Assembly: GCF_900108095.1 (NCBI RefSeq)
Contig: NZ_FNWL01000002.1
Coordinates: forward strand, 62,001-126,000
Direction of reading: 5' to 3'
Source of the DNA: Natronorubrum sediminis
GTDB lineage: Archaea > Halobacteriota > Halobacteria > Halobacteriales > Natrialbaceae
DNA length: 64,000 bases
Shown: positions 18,442 through 27,895 of the stretch, piece by piece
Numbering within the stretch: the first letter of the stretch is position 1
Layout of the letters: every line of letters begins with the position of its first letter
Position numbers and translations under genes: made by a program
Notes under the pieces: model-generated
Told to the model about the DNA's origin: nothing
Database searches by the model: none
The model's input: the letters and a program-made list of their open reading frames with translations, nothing else

Positions 18442-19581
18442 TTAAATGGCGAACGTCGCTCGCAGCATGTCACGCGTTCCGGGTCCGAGTCCGACGGCGA
18501 CGACGGTGATCATCATCAGGATGGCAAACCGCGGACTCTCCTCGAAGATCTCCTCGTTGAAGATCCAGATGATGAACACCGGCGCGGCGAGTTTGAGGAG
18601 GGCGAAGGGCCAGGCGTCGCCGATGGTGTCCGTGAGACCTGCGGGCACGAAGAACAGCCAGTCGAGCACCGCTTCCGTGTGCGTGACGATGGCGTCGTTG
18701 ACCGGGTGTTTCGGGGCGTAGGCCAGTCCCCAGACGTGTGACCAATCGAGCATCAACTGGTTCGCGAAGCCGTCGACGGCGTGGGCCCAGATGACGACGA
18801 TTCCCATGTAGCCGGTTCCACGGTTGAGCGACGGGGCAAATCGTTGGATTCCCGCCCAGACGATCGCCGTCGAAACCGTCGCGGCAACGAGGACGATGGC
18901 TGCGATCGACGGGATGAATCCGACGTAGTCCGTCACCGCGGCGAGGTAGCCGAGCCACCCGAGCGTCACGGCGAGGACCACCGTCCCGATTCCAAACAGC
19001 GGATACTCGTAGCCCGAAACGTACTCGTTTCGCTCGAGCCAGACCGACGCGACGACCGCGACGACTGCGATCAGGGCCACCGTGAAGTAGATTAGCGGAC
19101 TGATCAGGAAGCCCGACCACGGGAGTTGAATCGCGAGGTCACCGGTCGCGCCGTACGCGGCGACGTTCGCGTCTTCGACGGTTCGCAGCGCGCCCCCGAA
19201 GAGCATGAACGGGAACAGCGCGAAAAAGCCCGCCCGGTACCGATCAATATCGAGACGCCGAATTGCGAACAGAATTCCGACCGCCATCAGGATGAGCGTC
19301 GGGATGTACCCAGCGTACGAAACGGCGGTGTAGCCGGGTGAGGCGGTCGGTCCGTCGTCTCCCGTGACCTCAGTACATTCTAATTGGTCACCATCGGCCC
19401 ACGTGACACAGTTCCATCCGTGCGCGTCGGCGACCACCGGTCCCCAGTAGTACTGCCAGATGAAGTCGACGTACACGCGCTGGGGAAAGAGGAACGCAGC
19501 GAGCGCAATGCCGCCCGCGAGGAGGACGACGGTCGCGACCCAGAGGCGCTCGGCCCCGTACCGTTCGATATACTCGTCCAT
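18442..19581 (-). CDS. DUF63 family membrane protein
   Basis: 379-aa polytopic membrane protein that I recognise as DUF63 (archaeal, function unknown). Typical parts are [21 protein letters not shown] near the N-terminus, [21 protein letters not shown], a [12 protein letters not shown] loop, [19 protein letters not shown] and a final TM pair. The start at 19581 lies in a perfect inverted repeat; a longer in-frame ATG at 19659 adds 26 polar residues and seems less likely. Convergent with trkH. Confidence 0.75.
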   Translation of the reverse strand: MDEYIERYGAERLWVATVVLLAGGIALAAFLFPQRVYVDFIWQYYWGPVVADAHGWNCVTWADGDQLECTEVTGDDGPTASPGYTAVSYAGYIPTLILMAVGILFAIRRLDIDRYRAGFFALFPFMLFGGALRTVEDANVAAYGATGDLAIQLPWSGFLISPLIYFTVALIAVVAVVASVWLERNEYVSGYEYPLFGIGTVVLAVTLGWLGYLAAVTDYVGFIPSIAAIVLVAATVSTAIVWAGIQRFAPSLNRGTGYMGIVVIWAHAVDGFANQLMLDWSHVWGLAYAPKHPVNDAIVTHTEAVLDWLFFVPAGLTDTIGDAWPFALLKLAAPVFIIWIFNEEIFEESPRFAILMMITVVAVGLGPGTRDMLRATFAI

Positions 19582-19598
19582 GGATATCGAATATCCAT
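19580..19598. promoter_or_regulatory. Inverted repeat over the DUF63 start codon
   Basis: ATGGATAT-cga-ATATCCAT: perfect 8-bp arms, 3-nt spacer. The left arm contains the start codon of the DUF63 gene (19579-19581). It could be an operator or an mRNA hairpin that hides the start. Confidence 0.45.
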
Positions 19599-19720
19599 CG
19601 TGGCTGGCGCTTACCGTTTCCGATTTTCTACAGATGTCGAGACTGGCTCCGTTCTCCACGGTGGCGGGTCAGACGCACCAACCCTCGTCCGAACTGAGTA
19701 AACCGTCTCGTCTCTCGATT

Positions 19721-20533
19721 TTAACTCGTCTCGGCCTCGATCTCTCGAGCAGCCTGCAGAACTTCCTCGTGAAGTTCGCCGTTCGAAGCGACTAGCCCCG
19801 TGCTGTCGTGGTGCCAGCGGTCTCCCTCGAGATCGGTCACCGTCCCGCCTGCCTTGCGAACCAAGTGTACGCCGAGAACGGTATCCCACGCCGGCGTTTG
19901 CAGATTCGTCACGACACCCTCGAGTCCCCCCGAGGCGACCAGTCCAAGCTCGAGTTGCGCACACCCAAAGCGGCGCATGTCGCCGAACCGTTCGACGATC
20001 GCTCGAGTCGCCGCGGCGTAGTGTTCGCGCTGGTCGAAATCCCACCAGTAGGTCGGACAGACGGTGGCAGTTTCAGGATCGTGGCGGTCGCTAACCGATA
20101 GCGACTCTCCGTTGCGAAACACGCCGTCGGGGCCGACCCGGTACGTATCCTCGAGTGCAGGACAGACGAACGCGCCGGCGACCGGCCGACCATCGCGAAC
20201 GACGGCGACGGCCGTGCCGAACGCCGAGACGCCGTCGACGTAGTTGTTCGTCCCGTCGATCGGATCGACGATCCAGGCCGGCCCCTCCTCGGGGACGGCC
20301 TTCAGCGCCTCCGCTTCCTCGCCGACGACCGGGTCCGTGGGAAACGCGTCGTCGATCCTGTCGATGACCGCTTCCTGTGCGTCTCGATCAGCCTGGGTGA
20401 CGACGTCCGTTTTGCCGTCTTTGTGTTCGACGGCGAGTTCACCTCGAAACGACTCCGCCGCGAGCGCTGCACCCGCCGTTGCCGCCTCGAGTGCAACGCT
20501 CGCGCGTCGCGCGTCAGCGTCTGTTTCAGTCAT
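19721..20533 (-). CDS. Inositol monophosphatase family protein
   Basis: 270-aa Mg2+-dependent sugar phosphatase of the IMPase/FBPase superfamily. Metal-binding motifs: VVGEEAEAL (first Glu), WIVDPIDGTNNYVDG (DPIDGT) and TPAWDTVLGVHLVRKAGG (WD motif). Archaeal members may hydrolyse inositol-1-phosphate, fructose-1,6-bisphosphate or NADP; sequence alone does not decide. It sits between DUF63 and a USP-like gene on the same strand. Confidence 0.88.
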   Translation of the reverse strand: MTETDADARRASVALEAATAGAALAAESFRGELAVEHKDGKTDVVTQADRDAQEAVIDRIDDAFPTDPVVGEEAEALKAVPEEGPAWIVDPIDGTNNYVDGVSAFGTAVAVVRDGRPVAGAFVCPALEDTYRVGPDGVFRNGESLSVSDRHDPETATVCPTYWWDFDQREHYAAATRAIVERFGDMRRFGCAQLELGLVASGGLEGVVTNLQTPAWDTVLGVHLVRKAGGTVTDLEGDRWHHDSTGLVASNGELHEEVLQAAREIEAETS

Positions 20534-20584
20534 TGTCGACTGTCTGTGTCGGGGCGTGAAAAGTATCGTCCTCCAGTTGGCGGT

Positions 20585-21622
20585 CTATTCGGTCCGGAGG
20601 AACCGATCGTCGTGTTCCGGTTCGTCCTCCCGGAGGAAAAAGAGCGCAGACGACCGTGCCGGAACGTCCCCCAGTCGCGTCGAAACCGACTCGAGTTCGG
20701 GGTCCCAGCCGATCTTCTCGGATCGAACCGCGAGCGTGATCACGAACTCCGCGGGGTCCGTTTCGAGTTCGAGTTCGGCGTAGAGTTCGTCCCAGGACTG
20801 GACGGACGCGAACTCGGCCAGCACGTCGATTTCGACGAGATCGAAGAGCGTCCGATAGTGTTGAACGTTCTGTTCGAACACCCAGACCGTGACGGACGCC
20901 TCGAGCGTGCTCGCGAGTTGTTTGACGTTGTAAATCGCCTCGTAGAATCCTTCGTGGTGATCGATGTGTTGTGGGACGACGACGTGCAGTCGTTCTTTCT
21001 CCGACAGGGCACCATCGAGGTGGACCAGATACGTTGGGAGGGACGTCTCTGCAAGGACGTGATCGGCCGTTCGACCGAACGTCGCCTCCTCGCTGGCGTG
21101 GGTCGGTTCGTGTTCCATGACGACCAGATCCGTCTCCGTTTCGTCGACCGTCTGAGCGACCGTCGCCGGAACGTCCTCGCTCTCGGTCGTGTCCGAGTTG
21201 ATGGCCGTGTTCTTCGCCGCTTCGATGCCCGAAAACTGGCTGGGTGTACTCGAGTCTGCGTCGGAATCACCCACTCCCGCGCGCGCTTCGGTAGATTGGA
21301 TTCGAAGGAGGTGAACGGGTTCGTCACCGTAGCGATGCTTGATCGAACACGCGAACGCGAGTACCTGCTCGGTGACATCGTCGGTCGCGTCTGGGAAGTC
21401 TGGAAGGAAAATACGCGGATCGATCGCTCGAGCGTCGTCGACGTCTTCGGAGTCGAAGATCGACAACTGGGGTGACGCACTCCGAAGCGTCGATTCGGCG
21501 GACTCCTCGCTTCCGTCTGCGTGGCTACCACGCTGTCTCTGGATTCCGAAGCCGGCGACGACGAGGACGACGACACTGATGACGAGCGTGCTGGCGACGA
21601 CGAGTGGACTTGAAAGCGTCAT
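20585..21622 (-). CDS. Membrane-anchored protein with two USP-like domains
   Basis: 345 aa. One N-terminal TM helix (SPLVVASTLVISVVVLVVAG) is followed by an acidic linker and two domains with USP-like strand order: about 85-215 (AFACSIKHRYGDEPVHLLRI, TDLVVMEHEPTHASEEA) and about 220-330 (HVVVPQHIDHHEGFYEAIY, AEFVITLAVRSEKIGWDPEL). To me it resembles the cytosolic regulatory tail of CPA-type cation:proton antiporters, here without the transporter part. Start at 21622 opens the TM helix; the frame before it is low quality. Function unknown; a detached antiporter tail is a hypothesis. Confidence 0.6.
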   Translation of the reverse strand: MTLSSPLVVASTLVISVVVLVVAGFGIQRQRGSHADGSEESAESTLRSASPQLSIFDSEDVDDARAIDPRIFLPDFPDATDDVTEQVLAFACSIKHRYGDEPVHLLRIQSTEARAGVGDSDADSSTPSQFSGIEAAKNTAINSDTTESEDVPATVAQTVDETETDLVVMEHEPTHASEEATFGRTADHVLAETSLPTYLVHLDGALSEKERLHVVVPQHIDHHEGFYEAIYNVKQLASTLEASVTVWVFEQNVQHYRTLFDLVEIDVLAEFASVQSWDELYAELELETDPAEFVITLAVRSEKIGWDPELESVSTRLGDVPARSSALFFLREDEPEHDDRFLRTE

Positions 21623-21986
21623 CTGGTTAGAACCGCCGATAACAGTGCCGAGCGTTGATCGCCACGCGATACGTCTCGTCACCGCGACTCGAGACAGTCC
21701 GTACTCGTGAGTCGTCCACTGTTCAAAACACCTAGGCGTCACTCGGGACTTCAGGAATATAACTGTATTCAATCACGGCTCACATTCGAATGTTTGCGCC
21801 ACGATTTTCCGACGATAAAAGTACAAACGTGCAGTAATATCTGGAACTGGTTGACAAAATGGCGTGGTTGGAAGTGACACTGTCTCTCGACGAGTCGGTT
21901 TCGACCACTCCAGTTCAGCCCACTCTCGAGGCAGCTGTGCGCGACGGCTTCGCTCTTCGAAGGGAGTGTCCGTAGAAGTTTGCGAG

Positions 21987-22069
21987 GGCAAGATACTGCT
22001 CTTGCCGCACTGTTTAACAGTGCGAGGGGAGGGAATCGAACTACCTCCGAGAACCTGCGCGAAGCGCAG
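21987..22069. repeat. Hairpin array joined to a copy of the tRNA-Leu 3' end
   Basis: Four adjacent elements: a 7-bp hairpin GGCAAGA/TCTTGCC (21987-22006); a palindrome GCACTGTT-t-AACAGTGC (22007-22023); a 21-nt copy (22021-22041) of the 3' end of the tRNA-Leu gene at 22133-22153; and a hairpin CTGCGC-gaa-GCGCAG (22055-22069). No confident gene occupies 21623-22132. The layout resembles an attachment-site scar next to a tRNA, but no integrase is present. Confidence 0.6.
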
Positions 22070-22132
22070 AACCCCGGTGTCATTCGATCCCTCCGTGCAT
22101 TTTCGTTCGGCGCGGTGTGCGCCTCACTGCAA

Positions 22133-22215
22133 TGCGAGGGGAGGGAATCGAACCCACGAACGTCTACACGAGCGGATCTTGAGTCCGCCGCCGTTGGCCG
22201 CTTGGCTACCCTCGC
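22133..22215 (-). tRNA. tRNA-Leu (anticodon CAA)
   Basis: 83-nt class II tRNA on the minus strand. Acceptor arm GCGAGGG pairs with CCTCGC at the 3' side; D arm GCC/GGC; anticodon stem GCGGA-CTCAAGA-TCCGC with anticodon CAA (reads UUG); a variable arm CGT-GTAG-ACG; T arm with TTCGATT loop. The T stem has one T-T mismatch. CCA is not encoded. There is no intron. Confidence 0.9.
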
Positions 22216-22340
22216 ACGCAGTACGTGGTTTCGCCCTCACTGGGTTAAATCGTCCGATTTCCGGTTTTGGAAACGGACGAGTAATCGCTCCTCTCGAGTC
22301 GACTGAAAACGCTTAGGGGTTCGCACACGATACGTAGCCT

Positions 22341-22568
22341 GTGAGCGAGAATCGCGTCGTCCAAGGGCGAATGGTTACGGCTGGCAAACTCGCAGAGCTG
22401 ATCGAGGATGACTCCGTGATGGAGGCGGAATCGATCGAAGAGGCCGACAGGGAGTGTCCCGACTGTGGCGGTGGCGTGTTGAAAGTTGGCTACATGCCCT
22501 CAGTCACCGAGTTCGTTACCGGCTGGAAGTGCCAGGATTGCGACTGGAGCGACACCGATCGAGAGTGA
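22341..22568 (+). CDS. Small zinc-ribbon protein (DUF5795-like)
   Basis: 75 aa from a GTG start. The C-terminal half is a zinc ribbon: CPDCGGGVLKVGYMPS followed by CQDCDWSD. The N-terminal half is a short acidic helix. I recall this as the haloarchaeal DUF5795 family, function unknown. It follows tRNA-Leu divergently. Confidence 0.65.
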   Translation: MSENRVVQGRMVTAGKLAELIEDDSVMEAESIEEADRECPDCGGGVLKVGYMPSVTEFVTGWKCQDCDWSDTDRE

Positions 22569-22593
22569 GCCAACACGAAGAGTCGGCTTCGAG

Positions 22594-23064
22594 TCATCGA
22601 TCAACTTCGTAGAGAACGACGAGCAACGCGAGCAAGATGGTTTCCGAGAGTTTACTCACCAGGTCGCGATAATCGTCGAGCATGTGGTCGATTACCGTCT
22701 CGAGCACGCCCATATCGGCGTGTCCGTGGGCTTCGATGTGGGGCCAGAAGCCACCGTGCTCGAGGACGGTGTGCCAGGCGACGTACCCGAGGAGGTACAC
22801 GAGCATCAACCCGATACCGAGTGCGTAGACTCGGCGCTTGGCAATCTCGAGGTAGACGACGGCGATTCCGGCGAGGATCGCGAGGCTAGAGACGGTAAAC
22901 GCGAGGGGGCGCGGGTCGTACAGCGTTCCTAACTGGACGTGTTCGACGAGTCGAGGAACCCCGAGAGAAGGGTGAAGCAAGTGGACTCCTGCGACGAAAA
23001 ACGCGAAGAACGCTGCGTTGTACCTGAGCAACCGAACGTTTACAGAGGTGTGATTGTCGGTCAT
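22594..23064 (-). CDS. Four-helix membrane protein
   Basis: 156 aa with four hydrophobic segments (about residues 12-32, 52-72, 78-98, 136-154; for example YNAAFFAFFVAGVHLLHP and LGIGLMLVYLLGYVAWH). A His-rich stretch FWPHIEAHGHADMG lies between the third and fourth segments and could bind metal. Family not recognised with certainty. Confidence 0.6.
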   Translation of the reverse strand: MTDNHTSVNVRLLRYNAAFFAFFVAGVHLLHPSLGVPRLVEHVQLGTLYDPRPLAFTVSSLAILAGIAVVYLEIAKRRVYALGIGLMLVYLLGYVAWHTVLEHGGFWPHIEAHGHADMGVLETVIDHMLDDYRDLVSKLSETILLALLVVLYEVDR

Positions 23065-23198
23065 GGCTGAGATCCGTGAGTCGTGGGAAATCTGGCTACA
23101 ATGGCACCTAGGAACGTCGTGGTATCATAATACTCTGGTTTATCTGTCGAACGGGCGTGCGTCGAATCTACCGGGATTCGTCTCACTACGCACTGGCG

Positions 23199-24071
23199 TC
23201 ACCAGACGAGCCACTCGAGCGCCAGGACGATTACTGCCAGAAACACGTGCTCGCCGTCGACGACGAAGCCGTAGTAAAGCGGCCCGCGTTCTGGCATCGC
23301 ATAGGGGATATAGGCCGCGACGTAGCCGTTCATCGCGAGCAACGCGAGAAACTCGAGCGAGAGGGTGGTTCCAGCGACCACCGCGACGACGGCCCCGCCG
23401 ATTGCGACGTTCGCGACCTGCGAGTACCGTCGCGTCGCCGACGGGCCGAGTCTGTTAGGGACGGTGGCGATTCCTTCGGCTCGATCGCCTGGAATGTCCT
23501 TCACGTCGAAAATGACCGCGGCGACGGTGATCATCGCTGTCACGTACCCCGTAATCACGAGGATCTCGAGCGTCCAGTGTTGTTGGTAGAAGTAACCGAC
23601 GCCGAGTGGAATCACCCCCCACGCGAGTCCGACGAAGCAGTTTTTCACTAGAAAGATCTCCTTGACGCCACCGACCGAGTACAACAGTGCTACGACGAGT
23701 GGCAAGAGCAGGTAGACCGCACCCGGCAGCCCTTGCATGACGGCGACCGCGATTCCGACGACGTAACACCCGACCGCGAGTGCGAGCAAAAATCGACCGT
23801 ACCGCTTCGTAAATGACGCGCGCTCGGGCACGTTCGCCTCGTCTTCCTCGAGGTCGGTGAACCGGTTGACCGTGTAGACGAACAACGTCGCCCCGAAGAC
23901 GATGAAAAGCGGCAGGGCCTCGAGTGGGAGATCCGCGAGGACGACCGTCGTGACCACGACGCTCATGGTTGCGAGCGAGATGAAGAGGTTGCTGTGGACC
24001 AACAGTCGGAGTGTCCGCTGGAGGGACGCGAGCCACCGCCGATCGGTCGGGCTTGCAGTGGGGGCGGTCAC
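23199..24071 (-). CDS. UbiA-family prenyltransferase
   Basis: 290-aa membrane enzyme with the two Asp-rich motifs of UbiA prenyltransferases, NRFTDLEEDEAN (about residue 68) and FDVKDIPGDRAEG (about 185), which bind the prenyl diphosphate through Mg2+. Eight or nine helices. Substrates could be a quinone precursor, heme (COX10-type seems unlikely) or an archaeal lipid; not decided. The GTG at 24071 (MTAPTASPTDRRW) is chosen because it begins a normal polar leader; frames further upstream look non-coding. Confidence 0.8.
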   Translation of the reverse strand: MTAPTASPTDRRWLASLQRTLRLLVHSNLFISLATMSVVVTTVVLADLPLEALPLFIVFGATLFVYTVNRFTDLEEDEANVPERASFTKRYGRFLLALAVGCYVVGIAVAVMQGLPGAVYLLLPLVVALLYSVGGVKEIFLVKNCFVGLAWGVIPLGVGYFYQQHWTLEILVITGYVTAMITVAAVIFDVKDIPGDRAEGIATVPNRLGPSATRRYSQVANVAIGGAVVAVVAGTTLSLEFLALLAMNGYVAAYIPYAMPERGPLYYGFVVDGEHVFLAVIVLALEWLVW

Positions 24072-24514
24072 GTTAGGTCGGCCTCCGGGCGGACGTGGCG
24101 ATGACGAGCATTGATTCGAGAGACGCGACCGATCGAGTGGGTTGCAGCGTCCGTATACGTATCCGTTGTGCCCGCCCGGAAACAAACGCTTCGGTCGCTT
24201 CGGCCACCGGGGATTCCGATCGTTCCCCCCGCCTCGAGTCGGTCAGAAGACACGTAAAACAAGCGAACCACCGAATACGATGCAATTCGGTGACCACTGG
24301 TAGAAACTGACAAACCCACACTGTTAGCGTTAAATGCTACCGCAGGTCGAGCGTGTGAACGGAAATTTCGACGTAGATGTTAAAAGCACACATCAAAAAC
24401 GTATTTGAGAAAACGGTATGTGTATCGTGTCTCGATACAGTTGGAACCTGTTGATAGATTTCGGTTGCGAATTGAAACTAACAGGATTTAAGCAAGGTCG
24501 GAACGCCCGTTCGA
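24072..24514. other. Gene-free region between UbiA and sucC genes
   Basis: 443 bp, noticeably AT-richer from about 24,300. It holds an inverted repeat GTATCG-tgtct-CGATAC (24422-24438) about 77 bp before sucC and a TATA-like TTTAAG (24487-24492). No convincing open frame was seen. Confidence 0.5.
24487..24492 (+). promoter_or_regulatory. TATA box of sucCD
   Basis: TTTAAG centred 26 nt before the ATG at 24515. The distance predicts transcription starting at that ATG, which favours it over the in-frame ATG at 24521. Confidence 0.5.
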
Positions 24515-25669
24515 ATGGCTATGAAACTACACGAGTATCAGGCGAAGCAAGTCTTCGCCGACGCCGGGATCCCGACGCCGGCGTCTCAACTCGCCTCTGA
24601 CGTCGACGGCGCTGTTGCCGCGGCCGAGGAGATCGGGTATCCAGTCGCAATCAAAGCGCAGGTACAGGTTGGCGGCCGTGGCAAGGCCGGTGGCATCAAA
24701 CTCGTCGACGACGACGAGGAAGCCCGCGAGGCGGCCGACGAGATTCTGGGGATGGATCTCAAAGGCTACCACGTCGACCGCGTGCTCGTCGAGGGCGCAG
24801 TCGACTTCACCGACGAACTCTACGTCGGAATCACGATGGACCGCGGCGAGGGCAAACCCGTCGCGATGGTCTCGACGAAAGGTGGCGTCAACATCGAAGA
24901 GGTCGCCGAGGAAGACCCAGACGCCATCGCGCGCGAACACATCGACCCCGCCTTCGGCATGCACCCCTACCAGGCCCGAAAGGCAGTCTACGACGCAGGC
25001 GTCGACAAGGCGATTGCCCGCGACGTCTCGAGCGTGCTCACCACGCTCTACGATCTCTGGGAGAACCGCGACGGCTCCGACGCGGAGATCAACCCGCTGA
25101 TGGTCACCGCAGACGACGATGTCATCGCAGCCGACGCCGTGATGAACATCGACGAAGACGCACTCTTCCGTCAGCCCGAACTCGCTGAGATGGAAGACGA
25201 AGCCGCCGGCGGCGACGAACTCGAGCAAAAGGCAGACGAGTACGGTTTCGATTACGTCCGACTCTCGGGTAACGTCGGCATCATCGGCAACGGTGCCGGC
25301 CTCGTCATGACGACGCTCGACCTCGTCGACTACTACGATGGTGAACCGGCGAACTTCCTCGACGTCGGCGGTGGCGCGAAAGCAGAGCGAATCGCCAACG
25401 CGCTCGATATGGTCTTCTCCGACGACAACGTCGATTCGGTCGTCTTCAACATCTTCGGCGGGATCACCCGCGGCGACGAAGTCGCTAAAGGAATCAACGA
25501 GGCCCTCGAGCAGTTCGACGAGATTCCAAAGCCGGTCGTCGTCCGTCTTGCGGGGACGAACTGGGAGGAAGGGATGGAAATTCTGAACGAAGACCTCGTG
25601 ACGGTCGAACAGACCCTCGAGGATGCAGTCGAGCGTACCGTCGCGTACGCCGAGGAGGTGAACGAATAA
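24515..25669 (+). CDS. sucC: Succinate--CoA ligase (ADP-forming) beta subunit
   Basis: 384 aa, ATP-grasp protein of the citric acid cycle. Signatures: [36 protein letters not shown] (nucleotide site), [23 protein letters not shown] and [13 protein letters not shown] (CoA/phosphate region). It pairs with SucD, whose ATG overlaps the sucC stop by one base (TAATG), so translation is probably coupled. A second ATG two codons in (24521) would give the usual MKLHEYQ start, but promoter spacing fits 24515. Confidence 0.95.
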   Translation: MAMKLHEYQAKQVFADAGIPTPASQLASDVDGAVAAAEEIGYPVAIKAQVQVGGRGKAGGIKLVDDDEEAREAADEILGMDLKGYHVDRVLVEGAVDFTDELYVGITMDRGEGKPVAMVSTKGGVNIEEVAEEDPDAIAREHIDPAFGMHPYQARKAVYDAGVDKAIARDVSSVLTTLYDLWENRDGSDAEINPLMVTADDDVIAADAVMNIDEDALFRQPELAEMEDEAAGGDELEQKADEYGFDYVRLSGNVGIIGNGAGLVMTTLDLVDYYDGEPANFLDVGGGAKAERIANALDMVFSDDNVDSVVFNIFGGITRGDEVAKGINEALEQFDEIPKPVVVRLAGTNWEEGMEILNEDLVTVEQTLEDAVERTVAYAEEVNE

Positions 25670-26538
25670 TGAGTGTACTCGTCGACGACGACACGCGCGT
25701 CGTGGTACAGGGAATTACGGGCGGGGAAGGGAAGTTCCACGCCGAACAAATGATGGAGTACGGCACGAACGTCGTCGCCGGAGCGGTGCCTGGCAAAGGC
25801 GGGCAGGAAGCCGCCGGCGTCCCCGTCTACGACACGGTTCACGAAGCCGTCGAAGCGGAGAACGCCGACACGTCGGTCATCTTCGTTCCGCCGGCGTTTG
25901 CCGGCGACGCCGTCTTCGAATCGCTCGACTCCGACCTCGACCTCGCGGTCGCGATTACGGAAGGCATTCCGACCCAGGACATGGCGAAGGTCAACAAACG
26001 CCTCTCCGAGACCGACACGCGACTGATCGGTCCGAACTGTCCCGGCCTCATCACCCCCGGCGAGGCTAAACTCGGTATCCTCCCCGGAAACATCTTCTCG
26101 GAGGGCAACGTCGGTCTCGTCTCGCGCTCCGGGACACTGACCTACCAGGTCGTCGACAACCTGAGCAACCGCGGCATCGGTCAGACCACCGCCATCGGTA
26201 TCGGTGGCGACCCGATTATCGGCACCGACTTCGTCGACGCCCTCGAGCTCTTCGAGGACGACGACGACACGGACGCCATCGTCATGTGCGGTGAGATCGG
26301 TGGCGAAGACGAGGAAGAAGCAGCCCACTTCATCGACGAGAACGTCGACACGCCCGTCGCCGGCTTCATCGCCGGCCGCACCGCGCCTCCGGGCAAACGC
26401 ATGGGCCACGCCGGTGCAATCGTCTCCGGGTCCGGAACCGGCACCGCCGAGAGCAAGATTTCGGCACTCAACGACGCCGGTGTTCCGGTCGGTGACACCC
26501 CCGAGGAAGTCGCAGACCACATCGAGAGCTTCCTCTAA
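25669..26538 (+). CDS. sucD: Succinate--CoA ligase (ADP-forming) alpha subunit
   Basis: 289 aa, CoA-binding Rossmann domain plus the ligase domain with the phospho-acceptor His. Signatures: [65 protein letters not shown] and [19 protein letters not shown] (active His). Together with SucC it interconverts succinyl-CoA and succinate with substrate-level ATP formation. Second gene of a tight two-gene operon. Confidence 0.96.
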   Translation: MSVLVDDDTRVVVQGITGGEGKFHAEQMMEYGTNVVAGAVPGKGGQEAAGVPVYDTVHEAVEAENADTSVIFVPPAFAGDAVFESLDSDLDLAVAITEGIPTQDMAKVNKRLSETDTRLIGPNCPGLITPGEAKLGILPGNIFSEGNVGLVSRSGTLTYQVVDNLSNRGIGQTTAIGIGGDPIIGTDFVDALELFEDDDDTDAIVMCGEIGGEDEEEAAHFIDENVDTPVAGFIAGRTAPPGKRMGHAGAIVSGSGTGTAESKISALNDAGVPVGDTPEEVADHIESFL

Positions 26539-26801
26539 CACCGACGCGAACCGTTCTTTCTCTCTTCGTTTTCTGCGGTCTCGAGTACCTATCGGTCGAA
26601 CAACTTCACTAGTCAGAACGTGATTCGAAACACGCATTCAATACAGGCGCACATATTTCGGCGATCTGATTACCCTCAATGAACGGTAGTGTCTCACGTA
26701 TCTCTGTCGGGAGACGATCGACGTGTTTCACGTTTCCATCGTCGCACCGATGCGCTAGCTATCGCAACCGAAATCTCTCCTCGCCTTTATACCACATATG
26801 G

Positions 26802-26807
26802 TTTAAA
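26802..26807 (+). promoter_or_regulatory. TATA box before the 26832 gene
   Basis: TTTAAA centred about 27 nt before the ATG at 26832, in a very AT-rich patch (26,780-26,830). It supports that start as leaderless. Confidence 0.45.
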
Positions 26808-26831
26808 ATATCTTATATAATCGAACCGATT

Positions 26832-27434
26832 ATGAATACGAAGCTACGACGAATAAGTCACATGGCGACATACCTTCCTCAGCCGAGTGGATCACTGGAT
26901 CGGCTTCGGCAAACTGGGTTCTATATATCAATACTGTTGATAGTCGCGAGTCTGTACGTTGCACGTCACGTTTCACTACTGGTGGCGGGTGGATTCGTTC
27001 TCCTCGCTACTGCCATTGCAGTACTTTCCTTTCCGTTCGAAGTGTTTCGGACGACAGACAGCACCATCTACCTCTACAATCGTGCCGAGACACCCATCCA
27101 GTTTACTCTGAAGATGCGCGCAGAAGGGGATGACACGACGGGATTAGGGGACATGTACGAACTCTCTCCCGGGAACAGGATGATCGTGACGGATCAATTC
27201 GAACCCGATCGACGGTACACCGTTTCGGTAACTATTAACGGCCGAGAATCACGGACTGACGTGACTCCCGTAAAATCAACGGAACGTGAGGGCTCGAGAG
27301 CAGCATACGTCGCGTTCGATACGGATACCGTTCGAAGCGGGTGGCATCACCCGGACGGTCCCCAGTTCGCAGGTCGAACGGTGGTGAAATCACCATCTGA
27401 AAACACGAGAGGGACACTAAACCACGACTGGTAG
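26832..27434 (+). CDS. Hypothetical membrane protein with beta-rich C-terminal domain
   Basis: 200 aa starting MNTKLRRISH. Two adjacent hydrophobic segments (about 30-50 and 53-75; YISILLIVASLYV, LLVAGGFVLLATAIAVLSF) are followed by about 120 soluble residues with strand-like alternation (STIYLYNRAETPIQFTLKMR, RRYTVSVTINGRESRT). The region around it is AT-richer than neighbours. No family recognised. An alternative start is 26862. Confidence 0.6.
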   Translation: MNTKLRRISHMATYLPQPSGSLDRLRQTGFYISILLIVASLYVARHVSLLVAGGFVLLATAIAVLSFPFEVFRTTDSTIYLYNRAETPIQFTLKMRAEGDDTTGLGDMYELSPGNRMIVTDQFEPDRRYTVSVTINGRESRTDVTPVKSTEREGSRAAYVAFDTDTVRSGWHHPDGPQFAGRTVVKSPSENTRGTLNHDW

Positions 27435-27535
27435 CGTTCATCCTCCCAGCGAGTTCCTGCGGGGGCGTACACGACACGATCGTATTTCTGCTGTGAACAC
27501 CCGTTTAGAATCGCGACTCACATGCCGAACGGTCG

Positions 27536-27799
27536 CTACTTCTTCAACACCTCCGGCGGGAGCCGACAGCCACAGGGAGCGACCTGCGCCGCTGACGGTT
27601 CGACGAGCGCGACGACCATGACCTTCCGGTGGCACTTCGGACAGTGCGTCCAACGTTTCATGCCGTTCGCGTCGCGGTAGGCGTACTCGTCGTAGCCTGT
27701 GAGGTCGTCACTCGAGTCTCCCTCCTCCCTCGAGTACTCGCCGTCTCTCGATGCGCTGTCGTCTCTCTCACCTTGATCCGACGCTCGATCGTCGGTCAC
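27536..27799 (-). CDS. Small acidic zinc-finger protein
   Basis: 87 aa from a GTG. An acidic N-terminal half (residues 1-40) precedes a Cys cluster HCPKCHRKVMVV and PCGCRLPPEV that could bind one zinc. Unknown function. The downstream region to 27,435 is short and has no other gene. Confidence 0.5.
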   Translation of the reverse strand: MTDDRASDQGERDDSASRDGEYSREEGDSSDDLTGYDEYAYRDANGMKRWTHCPKCHRKVMVVALVEPSAAQVAPCGCRLPPEVLKK

Positions 27800-27867
27800 G
27801 GCCGATCACCGCTTACGGGTGGGTACACCAGCGTCTGTTGACGATGATTTCGGTGCTGTGCGAGATG

Positions 27868-27874
27868 TTTATAT
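27868..27874 (+). promoter_or_regulatory. TATA-like box before a structured element
   Basis: TTTATAT, centred 25-27 nt before an ATG at 27896 and the first base of the structured element described next. Confidence 0.4.
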
Positions 27875-27895
27875 CGTCGGAGTAGTAACGTAATC

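Noticed and set aside
21773..22083. Short frames near the tRNA that could be an integrase fragment
   Set aside because: They contain the tRNA 3' end and no catalytic Arg/His/Tyr motif of a tyrosine recombinase.
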